Assembly: GCA_023614405.1 (NCBI GenBank)
Contig: CM042685.1
Span: forward strand, 186,654,257-186,718,256
DNA from: Avena insularis
Lineage: Eukaryota > Streptophyta > Magnoliopsida > Poales > Poaceae
Reading direction: 5' to 3'
DNA length: 64,000 nucleotides
The translations under genes were made by a program, and so were the position numbers. Of the stretch, positions 45,853-57,800 are shown piece by piece. Each line of letters begins with the position of its first letter. Within the stretch, counting starts at the first letter, position 1. The notes under the pieces are model-generated. The model was not told where the DNA came from, searched no databases, and saw nothing but the letters and a program-made list of their open reading frames with translations.

Positions 45853-48800
45853 TCAGCTCTTCAAGAACTGGAAGGCAGGCATTGCGACGAGTTCTGACGG
45901 TGGGGCCACGTTCTGAAATTCCTTAACATCCATGGAATCTGCTATCTCCTCAAGTGATATCGGCATACTGGAATGCAAAAAAAAAAAAATGTTTAGCATA
46001 TACTTTGAAGTATGCCGGACATAGTAAAATAACATGTACCTTATTTCCTCATCCAATAAAAAGGTGCTCTCTGAAGTATTATTGGTCGATTCCTCTGTCA
46101 TCAACGTTCTCATCTCGTCAAGAACCTACAGAAAAGCAACGAGCCCCCAGTTTTAGTTGGCTACCCTATGTTTCACAAATGGATGAAAGGTCAATTAAAA
46201 AATTAAACCAGGAAAACAAGAAGAAAATGTGAAAGTGCTTTCGGAGTGATATTGAATAGATCCAAAACTTCGAAATGGCGCTTCATAGCAATACAAATGT
46301 CTAAACGGTACCAGGATAGCTATCTCATATATTTGTGTTTGCAGGCATGGTGCTCATTACTCCATTTCAAAATAAAAGGCCTACAGTGTTTCAACCTTGC
46401 TCTGAAGTACCAGGCTTGCACATAGATTAACTAGTTTCTCTCTTACACTCATTTATGTTCCATCTTTCATCATCATTTATGTTAACATGCATACTAGTTA
46501 TTCTCTCATTTCCTATACAATAACACCATGGCTACCACGGTCATTTTCCGCTATTATTAATGTCTCGTTTCCTATACAATAACACCATGGCTACCACGGT
46601 CATTTTCCGCAATTATTAATGTCTCAGTGGTAGACCAAATATATACCTTATAAAGTGAAATGGAGGGAGCACATCCAAGTCGCATGTAAGGTAGAGTATT
46701 TTGTGCTGCTATATTTGACTAATATTTAGACTGATATATGAACCCAGGTGGTTAACAAAATTAAGGTGGAGTTGGAGCAACTGGTAGCATAATAGATGTA
46801 AAATGTGTTTTTAGGGCTGTGCTGCTCATGGTGAAGTGTAACTGTGACCTGGATGGGATTCTCCATGAAAAGCAAAAAAGCATGTGCAGGTTGTGCTGAG
46901 TTCGGTTATCTAATTTAGCAGTGGAAATTTTAGCAATTTGGGGTGCTTTGGAAAGTAGGGACCGGATTAAAAGAATCTGAATAAACATAGGAACAGTGAA
47001 ACTATGTTTTTTTTCGAGAAAATGCAAAGGACCTCAGCATTTCATTTCATTGGGCAGTGGAACTATTTTTTGTTATATAATCAACTGTAACATATTTAGT
47101 AGACTAAGAAGGCTAGCTTTCATCATTATCATTTGAACATGAAAGTATCAGATCAACACTTGCCTCCTCAGATACACTCTCAGTGTTATATTTGTCATCC
47201 CAGTACTGAGTGCTTATTTTGTAGAGCTGCTGGACACTTAGCACCTGCATAAAACCAGAGTAGATGCGATGTCCAATTATTTGTTTCTGCATATTCAACC
47301 TGCGCATCCCCCCCAAAACACACACACACACAAACACATTTAGAAGGAGGGAAATAACTTACTGGGCAGAGATCATTGACTATCTCATCATATGAAATCC
47401 TGAACTTCTTGAATATGACCTGCATAACAACCAAAATATGTGTATTGACTATTTAGTATTCATGACGCAAACTCCAAGAAAAACATGGTAAAGACATCTA
47501 CTGACATGTCAGGTTTATCAAAGAAATCCAAGAAAATGAACTAATAATTCGTCAATTAGGTTAGCTGGCTAGGGCGACCTGCCAAAGGGTTTATACTGCC
47601 CAAATATAGAATTCTGAGTTCGGTTCGCACGGGCTTAAATCATTGCTCCAGTAGCAATACGGATTTGAAAAATGTGTTATTTACTTGTGAAACTTTAGAT
47701 CAGCTTACGGAAAACACCATGCACAAGTTAAGGATAGGAAATGGCCTAGTCAAGAATCAGTGGATCTAAAATAAAAGCACGTATCTATGTAACATACCAA
47801 GAAACCAACAGCTTGCCGTATGTGCTTGAGTTCATCCAGTGCAGATCCTGCATACTGTTAGCATTTGACAGTTAGGTGGGAGCAAGAGAAAAGAAAAATG
47901 GACAATAGATCCTATATTTCCATGATTGTAACCAATAACAGTACTGGATTAATGCCAATAAGGCACCTTACTAGAATCTAAGACAGTAACATATGATTAC
48001 CTCTGGCTTCACTTCCCCGCACCACATCTCTAGTTGTGCCAGCCCTTGTTTTACATATTCTCCGTTGCTAAAAGAGCAGCACTCATGACGCACAAGAAGA
48101 CTGCAGAGCAGTGCATTGATAGAATAACAAACTTAGCATTGAAAATAAAATGCCAAAGCTAATGCTAGAATCAGCAGACAATTACCTATTGAAAAGTTGA
48201 GCATTGATAAATGAGAAAATCTGCGTAAATATCTTCCGAATAAAAATAGCAGGGACCTGAAATTTGAACAGATGTTAACACCAATATCCACTAGTTGCAA
48301 GGGAAGTACGTATAGTAAGTAGTAAGCACTTACACAATTTTCTCGCAAGATATTCAAGAGTTCAGTCAAATTGTCAACTATTGCCTGCCAATAGCTACCT
48401 TGATTTGAAAATGAACGCCCCCTCGAACTTGATGACCCAAATGAACGCCCTCTTGCCCTGGCTTTCATAATTCTTGGGACCTGGGGTTCCAACATAATCC
48501 AAAGATTAACCCTAAAAGGCAATCAGTAAAACAAACACTTGCAGGCCAAGGCTTCGAAACAGTTAACCGTTGAATGCAATAAAGGATGGCCTAGTCAACA
48601 AATAATAGACTTAGTGAAACAAAGATGTGCATCATGAATTCCCTATACCAAGTCTTCTTACTGGTGGTTCAATTGATATATGAGATTAACCGACCAAAGA
48701 TCACATGACAAGATACCTGAATAGCATGCAAGAGCAATGAAGATAGTTCTTTCTTCACATTGTCACGGATCATCCCATATAAGCCTTCCACAAATGCTGT

Positions 48801-51800
48801 AAGTTGCTGTTTGAAAAGAAATGCAGGATACTTGGCCTCAATTTGACGCACGAGATCCATATCAATGGTGATGGTCGAAGAACGGAATACCTGACCACAT
48901 AACACCAACAGAACAACACAGTGATCAAGTATTGAGCAATTATCTGGTCACAGGAAGAAGTACAACAGTAGTGCAAACCATGCCATGCAGTCTGGGCACA
49001 ACATGTCTTAATTCATTTATACTGAAAACAATATATAAGTATTAATTGGCAAAAGTATATTACTATGCTCAGAACCGTCGCAAAGATAATTCTACAGTAC
49101 TCTAACAGTGAACCAATGACAGTATCCATTGGCATGGGCAGAGCCGGATCAGTACATGGGTGTACATGTGTACACCCATTATTTTTGGCAAAAGCTTGTA
49201 TATCTATATCTATTTCACATATAGAGCAATATGCATCAAGTAAATTCGACGAAACACGAGTAAAAATGTGACTTTTAGTGCACTATGTACACCCATTGTT
49301 CATATGTTGGCTCCACCACTGTCCATTGGTAAGTTAGATACTTTCTCCATAAAAAAATTTAGATACTTCTTTATATGTCAGAGATTCCAAGGTCAATCTT
49401 AAAAGAATTTGACTACATGTATCTAAAACATCGCTCGTTGAAGCACGGATGCAGTACTAACTATTTGTTGCCAATATCATACTCAAGACCTTTCAGCCAC
49501 AATTAATTATACCCTGCTCTCAATAATTTTCTTCCATAATAAGGTTGATGAAATCACCGAATATAATATTGTGAAGGCAGTCTCAACAAATGTACTACTA
49601 TTATTTCACCTGGCGACCATTCAGGTACATAAGTAATCAAAACAGTCTCTTAAAAGTAATGCCTTGAACAGAATTAGTATTGATCATTTAGAACACAGAT
49701 TACTCCAAATTCCAAGGACTTCTAGGCCCAAATGATAGATCTGCAGCTCCCAGAGTAAGCAATGGAACATACCATCCTCCCAAGGAACGATGACTGAGTC
49801 TGTGGTCTTTTCTGTGGAGTGGTTCCGGATGAGCCAACAGCTCTTAGGCTCTTTTGAAGTATAATCAGTAAAGTTGATGAGTTTGATAGCCAGTATGCAA
49901 GATCCTCATTGCTATCATGATACTGAAATACACATGATGACATTCCTTTAAGAATACATTGTGCAAGCAAGAAAATTCATGGAAAACAAGTCAATGTAGA
50001 AAAATAGGATAAACAGCAGCAGAGAATACCTGCATTGCAGAACCAAAAATTTGAATAAGCCTGTCAAACACAGATGTTTTTTCTGTTTCAAATATCTTCC
50101 AATGAACAAGACATTTGTATATGGTAATTGCAGCAATTGGTTTTCCTTCGCTAAAGCCAATATTATCAGTAACACAGCTTATAAGTGCATCAACACTCTC
50201 CTGCAGAAATAATAAAGGAAAAACCAACCATCATAAGGTATATGTTTTTATAAACTTCACTACATTGTCTAAACATTCAAATATAGAAAATTAAATGTAC
50301 ATGCTGCCTCTCGGAAAAGGATGCTCTTGGCTGCGCAAAGTTCCCATAATCCTTGGGTGCTCGAGGAGTGCCATGAGGTGTCTGGGTAGAAATGACCAAT
50401 TTAGATTCAAGCATAAAACAAACATTGAAGTGATTTAACATATTTCATAGCATAATTGCTTCTGACCATCTGTTGCTCACTGTGTGGGCTTCCATTAGTC
50501 AAATTCTGCAAAGATGGAGGGCACAAGAAATATGTAAGTAACAGAAAGGTGAAACAAGTACAAATGGGGGGGGGGGGGGGACCTGGAGACCTAGGTTTGT
50601 GTTCAAAACTTGCATGTAAACAATAGCAAGTGCTATCAGGGAACAAAGTTGGGGTGGATGGAGGCAGTGTTAGACATATAGAGACCACGTACAGATTTGG
50701 GAGATGTGCTCTCGGATATTGTTCTCATAGGTGAGTGTAACAGCCCCTGCTGCCGGAGAAGTTGATTTTCAGCTTCCATATTTGTAAGCTTTTCTTGAAA
50801 ACTGCCAGTCACAAAAATATGTAAGGTAATTAGCAAATGAACACACTTGAAAAAATTATCAACACCAAGGTAACCTTAGCATTGTGTTCGTCAGTCCAAT
50901 TATCTTTGACTCTGCATCCGTAGCTTTCTTCAGCAAGTCTTCTCTGGATTTCTTCATTTCTTCGAACTTGTTTTCTGTCTCATCAATTTTTATCTCGAGA
51001 GAAACCACCAGTGTCTATAAATATTTGAGGAAATTGTTCAGTCATTCGCTAGGAATAATACTATAATATAGATATGAATAAGAGAAATGAACTGATAATG
51101 GCACCAGGTTCACTGAAAGGAACAAGAAAAATTGGAAAAGACATTTGATCAGCATTACTCACTTGTCGAGTTAGCTTTTCTTCAAGCAAATAGCGCAGGA
51201 AAGGGACGAGTATTTCATCATGCCCCTTTTTAAGTTATTATTGAATAAGTTGACAGTTTCTCATGCATTATTATTGAATAAAAGTGTTTTGTTAGCTCCA
51301 ACGGTATGGTTTTCCCTATATCGTTAGGACCTAGAAAGTGAGACTATTATCATACTGGGATAATGTTTTTACACTGGTCAGGGTAGCATCACCATTGTCA
51401 GCTACAAGATCGCCATACGTGTGGAAGGAGAGGGGGGGGGGGGCATATTTGTGGGTTTCGATGACCATGGAATCAACTCTCATCACATAACGTGATGCTG
51501 GCCTGCCATTATCCGTTCGACCCACAATGAAGGGTATTGTAATTTACCAACTCCATAATAGTGGGCAGACTGACTAACACGATGAATCTATTGCAGTGAA
51601 GATAAAAATGATTCTATCATGTTCACCTTAAGCTTCGCATTTTCAGCAGTAACCTCATCAATAAGAGTTGTATCAACATGGATCTCTGGTACAGAGACAG
51701 CTTTGTCCAATGCTTCTTTTGCATTTTCCTGTTCCCTTCTTAGTAAATCTTTTGTCTCCTTGGACTGGAATTGCAGTTCCTGCAACTGTTGTTGCAACTT

Positions 51801-54800
51801 CTTATTTTCTTGTGTCTTGGCTTCTTCCATGTCAGTCTGCAGACCAGCAAAATGCATAAGGCACTTACATAAATATTTTAAAGTGCAACTGGGTTGTGCC
51901 AACAGTAATATCTTATTTGCATAGTTGCAACTTAATCTATTTAGAATAATTATGAGGTTTACAAGACAAGTGTATATTTTTAGTTTTCTGCTATATCGCA
52001 GTACTATAATTTCTATCATGAGATTATGAGTTCGGAACTAAGAACAAATCTAACAGTCCCCATGATCGCCACATGAGATGTAAAAAGTGACCACAGTCAG
52101 CACACAGAATAGTTGCAGCTGACTCCAGAATGGACTGGAAAGGAATTGCATTCCTCTAGCAGTTCACAGCACAGAAAATGACAATGATCACAATACAAAA
52201 CACTCATTTAATGCATTCATGTGTTCAAGAAACAGCATTAATCTGAGCAGCCTGTGGAGATGAAAAAGTCAGTAATCATTAGTAAGTTCTAACGCCAAGA
52301 GTGACCATGATAAAGTATCATTATAAGAGAACAAATGCAGTTTACTCCAAAATGGACTGGAAAGAACCTAGGTCAATTCAGAAAATTCCTAGTAATACAT
52401 AAGAGGACAATCAAAAAATGCAAATACCCACTTAAATGCATTCATGTGTTCAAGCAAGTGCATACTTGTCTTGATGTAAAAGTCGGCATTGATTAAATAT
52501 GGCCATGCAACAAACATTATATAGCATGAAAGTCGGAACAATGTTCATGAAGTATATCATAATTTTCAAACTGTATTAACTTCAACAATCCTGTAGAAGT
52601 GCCTGTACTTCACGTGCCACTTCTAATGTTACTTATTTTCGTTTGTATGGGGGTTGGGGGGAGGGGGACACCATCTATAAAACAAAATTAACCAACGAAG
52701 AACAGAGAAATGCAATAGTGCAGATCTAAGGAATTACTTTTCATAACACATTGATTGAGTTTAGACAGTCTTGGTCCCCAAACTTATCCCGCGTTCTCAA
52801 GTACACCCTGAACTATCAACATGCACATTTACCTCCCTAATCCCCTGTAAGTGTGTGATTATACTTCCCCAAAGCATCCAGACGTGCTGATTTCGCCTAC
52901 ATGGTGTCCAACCTGGCCACAAAATTGCAAATAACCTCCTCCATTCTTGTATGTTACTTGAGAACATGGGATAAATTTGGAGCCTCGATAAAAAGACAAG
53001 ATAAAGCTATGACAGCATTGTACTTGTCATGGGATTAGAAACTAGTGACAGATTTACCCATGGTGTTTCCAGATAAGGGCCTGGCCATTGGGTTCTGAGA
53101 ATTTATCCAGCTAAAGTAATACAGAAAAACTGTCCAAAATGTTCGGAGAAAACTTCCTGAATGGTCAGTTATATCAATAGCATGTCCCATTTCCATCAAT
53201 AGTACACTGGTTATGTGTATTCAACAGCCAATTGTTTACCAAAGGTTGGTTCCTTCCATTTGAAAATGAAAACCTTGATATAACTTGTTACAAAGAATAC
53301 AGATCCAGTATGTATGAAATAATAGCGTATGATACATCACACATAGGCATGTCAACATAAATGGTAAGACTGTAAAGTACAGTAACCCAGTAGTTTACCC
53401 TCATGCGTTTTTCCAGTTGCAAACGCCAAGTTAGTTCCTCAACTTGCTTCTCTAACTTATTCTTGGCAGCTTGCAGAGCACCACTTTCTTTTGCAGCCTA
53501 CAGAAGAAGGTGGGATGTCAATAGACCAAAGTGTATTGATTCTATTGAACTCTTATATATATGCTTACTGATGATCCAGACTTCCAGAGTACCAGAAATG
53601 TGACAGCTGTGGACTTATGAACATTAAGAGAGCTTGCAATTAACGGAGTTTAGGAACAATTTGAAGCTACCATGGTTATATTTTTTTCATCTATATAGGA
53701 GGTTAACAATGCTAAAACCTATTACTGGAGAAAAATCAACATAGATTAACACAGCCATAGATTGCAGTAACACTGTTGTGGTTTTCAGACTTTCAAATAG
53801 CACTGCTACATTATGAATTGCCCAAGTCTGAATTCCTGCGACCAACACCAATTTGTAATGAGCAGCGACAGCACAGATGTCACTAGAGATAAATCAATGA
53901 CAGATTTAACTTGAAATCTACATTACATAGTGTATAATTGATCTCTTATGGCAGAGTAATAAAGAATCAAATAATACTGTAACAACAGGGCAAAGAGAGA
54001 AAAGATAGTGACGACATTTTCACCAAGTCTTACCATTTTAAGTTTTCTAAGTTCTCTTCTCGCCACCCTTCCTCTCCAAGCACATTGGGTTGTGATCGCT
54101 GCCTTCTTTAAACCCATGTACCGCGAGCTTGCTAAATCACTACGGCAGAAACTCTGCGATCGCCAAAATCATTGAGATTTGGTTTATATTATGTAATATA
54201 TATGAGTTAAGAGTGAATAGTAATAAAACGAAAATATATATGCATAGGCTTGAGTGCAGCACCCACTTTTTACACACTTGAAGTAGAGATACTGGGAATG
54301 GGACAATGTTGTGGCAGTATCATACATTAATAAGATGTGGTTGCATGTGTAAAGTACTTCCATTTTGACAAAGTTATACTTTATACAACATGGCATTTAA
54401 CATATCAACTAAGAATGCAAGTTTTATTGGGAGTAAAGGTGCCACGAATAAAACTTAAGTGCCATAATATTTTTGCTGTATTAGCATTATCATCCGAAAA
54501 CGTTTACTCGTAGAAAGAGTATCACATGAGTTTGAGTATAGCAAAACTGAAATTTTGACCAGTCTATTCTGCAAATCTTGTTACCACACATTTCATGGAA
54601 ATTTAAAATGAGACCCAAAAACGCACCTGAATAATTACTGCCGCTTTTGTTTGCTGACGGGAATGGAGCTCACTGCGAGCAGCCATACCACGTAGACCTG
54701 ATTGGACAGTAGTTGATGCAGAACAGAGATCTTTGTAGTGTTTCCTTGCAAAGTGCATACGATAGCAGGTCTGAATTTTCAACGAAGCAGCTTTCCTACG

Positions 54801-57800
54801 GAGATCTTCATAATAATGCCTCACAATTTGTCCTTCAGTTATCACAGCTCAGAAGTCATTATCTCCACATAAAATCAGAGACTGAAATATGATACTTTTT
54901 CCAGTATAAAACAGGGAATATGTACCTCTGCACATTGCCTGAAGCTGAATAGAAGACATTCGCAGCAGAACAAAACTTCTGCGAGCCAGGAATGACCGAA
55001 CTTTTCTCTGGATTTTACTAGCAGAAGAGCTCAAAACCTCAGTCCTCCGAGCATCTAGTTCAGCCATCTGACCAGCACGCAGAAACACTTTTGTTTTCCC
55101 TGTCTGTAGATTGGACATCAGACCGCAGGATAAACCGAAAGGAATGAAAACCAACATCAGTGTTAGAACTATAGAAGAAATAACTTGTGCAGATAGGGAT
55201 GGAGATACCACATTAAACTTACTATTCCTCCAAATAAAATGTTTCTGCTGGGTCTATTGACAAAATATGCATAAGACACTGTGGTCAGTGATTCATGCTT
55301 TTTGGAGAACATTGGTACTACTCCCTCCGTTCAGAAATATAAGACATTTTAGCTTTGTGAAATGAATGTATCTAGACGCCTTTTAGTGTATTGGTTCACT
55401 CCGAACCTGTACGAACCTATACACTAAAAGACGTCTAGATACATTCGATTCACAAAGCTAAAACGTCTTATATTTCTGAATGGAGGGAGTACCTCTGATC
55501 CAAATTAGTTGTTGCAGGTTCACTGAACCTAGACAGGTTTAGCAACATTTTGCCTAAATCTGCGACAATTAATTTGGATCAGAGGGAGTAATATTTTTCT
55601 CATAGTACCACACCAAACAACGTCCTGTGTCCATGTTGGCTTTGGCAAAGGCTGGTTCGCCGTCGAAACTAAGAATAACACTACTTCAAAAGAGTAACTA
55701 TGAAATAATATGGCTACAAGATATACCATTATCTATTACTTTATGCTTTGGGGCTATCTCTCATAGGACAGACCATGCAACTTAAACTGCTCATCTGACT
55801 GGCATGTTTACAATACTAAAGAAATTAGGAAATTAATTGCACATCTTGACATTAGAGGAAAAGATTTGAGAAGCCAAAGAAAGACGTACAGCTGGAACAT
55901 GACATGGATTGAAGTAAACACATCACGACCACTCATTTCAGTATTTAGTAGTTACCTGATAACCTGTGAGATTTACTTTCTCAAGGAGCATATTTGTAGC
56001 TTTAACTTCATCATAACTGCCAGTGAATGATTTGTTTAGACTCCTTAAACACAAAGAAAAGGTTCAAGAACCTGAATCAAAATATCCTAAAATTACCATT
56101 CACGGAGAACTTCTGGTAGTAGAACACCAAAGCGATCAACAAATTCTTCAAATGTCCTCTTTGTCGGGTACCCAAGACAGCTTATTCTTATTGCCTCTAG
56201 CACCCCCTGTATAAACAATATAACAGTGTCACTCTCAACAAGCTAGTTCTTAGATGCATTGAGTTTGTCATAGTTTGGCCAATAGGGGTAGAGAGCAATT
56301 TTGCCATAGTTGGCTCGAATTTCTGAAGCCCAAGCGCCCAGAACCCTGCAGGCCCACACAAATCCACCCTCACGAATGAGCACACTATTGCTTCTAATTC
56401 CCAATACGTCACACCTCGACTTTCATTTCCCACTCTCCCAATGTACCACATGTTACACTATATGTGGATTATTTTTTGAGGAAAATGCAAAAGCCCTTTG
56501 TGTTTCATTGCATTGGATAGGTAGAGCTGTTGCTTACAGTCCTCCTAGGAGGAAATCACATAGCAGAAAATGAAAAATACAATGAGTGAACGTCCCATGT
56601 GCTTGGCAGGATCACACACAAGCCTTTGGCGCCAGCTCTTGCCCATTGCTGTGCTTAGTCCTTGATCACGTTCACCACGTCTAGTGTCGAGGGCCAGGCA
56701 TTGTTGAAGACGCAATCATTGCGGTGCTTCCAGGTCATCATCATCTGGCGGGCGACATGGCACCCTCAGCCACGCAAGGATGTCATGCCATACTTGCTGC
56801 ACAAATGGGCAGGCCAAGATCAGGTGGTACATTGTTTCCGGCATCTGAACGCACAGCAAACATCTGGGATGATGCTGAAGTCCATGGCGCGCGCATCACT
56901 CTGCAGTCCAGCAGCGATCCTGATCCAGTGGAAGAACTTGAAGCGTGGCAGCGCCCATGTCTTCCAGATGAGCTATATGTGGATTGCACTAGCCCTTTCC
57001 ATAAGTTCGAACTTTTGGTTGATCTCCACCTTGCTAAGCTGGAAGGCTAGCCACTCCCTCCTCCGGGCTACGGCCAACATAGTGTGGCAGTTAGGTGCAC
57101 CTTCCATCAACCCTTCCACCGTTGGTGCCTATGCCTCTTCTGATTCTTTCCTCATGTTGTCCAACAGATGTTGTATTTGTTTGTAAACAGGAAAGCTACA
57201 CCTTATGTATAACTTCTACACTACAGAGAAGATTTAAGATGGATAGTAACTGCTACAAGGTGACTTACAGAGGAAGAAATTTGTGGTAATAAAATGAAGT
57301 GTAAGCTCGTGATCAAAGTATGCTTGCGTGTTTTTTAATTTCCAATGATGGAGCAGTCGAAATATCTAAAATAAAGAAAGAAAAGAAACAGTTGTAGCTC
57401 AGTACAAAGCACCTCGTATCCTAAAGTGAGCAAACTTAGAGCTGGGACAAGAGACACAAAAGGAACAAGCACTTTTGATGTGTTTCCTATTTCTTAAATT
57501 TACTAGCGAAACCATTTGTCAGTCTGATTTATCATTTATCCATATCATATTGCATTTGCAGATTGCTATGAGCAAACTTAGAGCTGGGACAAGAGACACA
57601 AAAGGAACAAGAACTTGTTGATGTGTTTCCTATTTCTTAAATTTACTAGCGAAACCATTTGTCAGTCTGATTTATCATTTATCCATATCATATTGCATTT
57701 GCAGATTGCTATAATGCTTTTTTCTAAAATCTCAAGTGGATAGATCATGGTGCCAATGTGGGGTAGAGACATTTCTAGGTCCACCAATGGTATGGATTAC

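Larger units (their letters stand above)
45853..50200 (-). other. Myosin globular tail (DIL) exons (26-36)
   Basis: Exons 50030-50200, 49773-49922, 48717-48890, 48334-48480, 48186-48256, 48001-48100, 47798-47854, 47363-47419, 47164-47244, 46040-46125 and 45853-45967. Recognisable segments are [76 protein letters not shown] and [19 protein letters not shown]. The C-terminus is [15 protein letters not shown]. Exon 34 ends with a GC donor. Sequence below 45853 is presumed 3' UTR; no clear polyadenylation signal was assigned. Confidence 0.93.

Noticed and set aside
56662..57186. 174-codon plus-strand ORF in a myosin intron
   Set aside because: The opposite strand carries clear LINE C-terminal motifs, so this is an antisense shadow.
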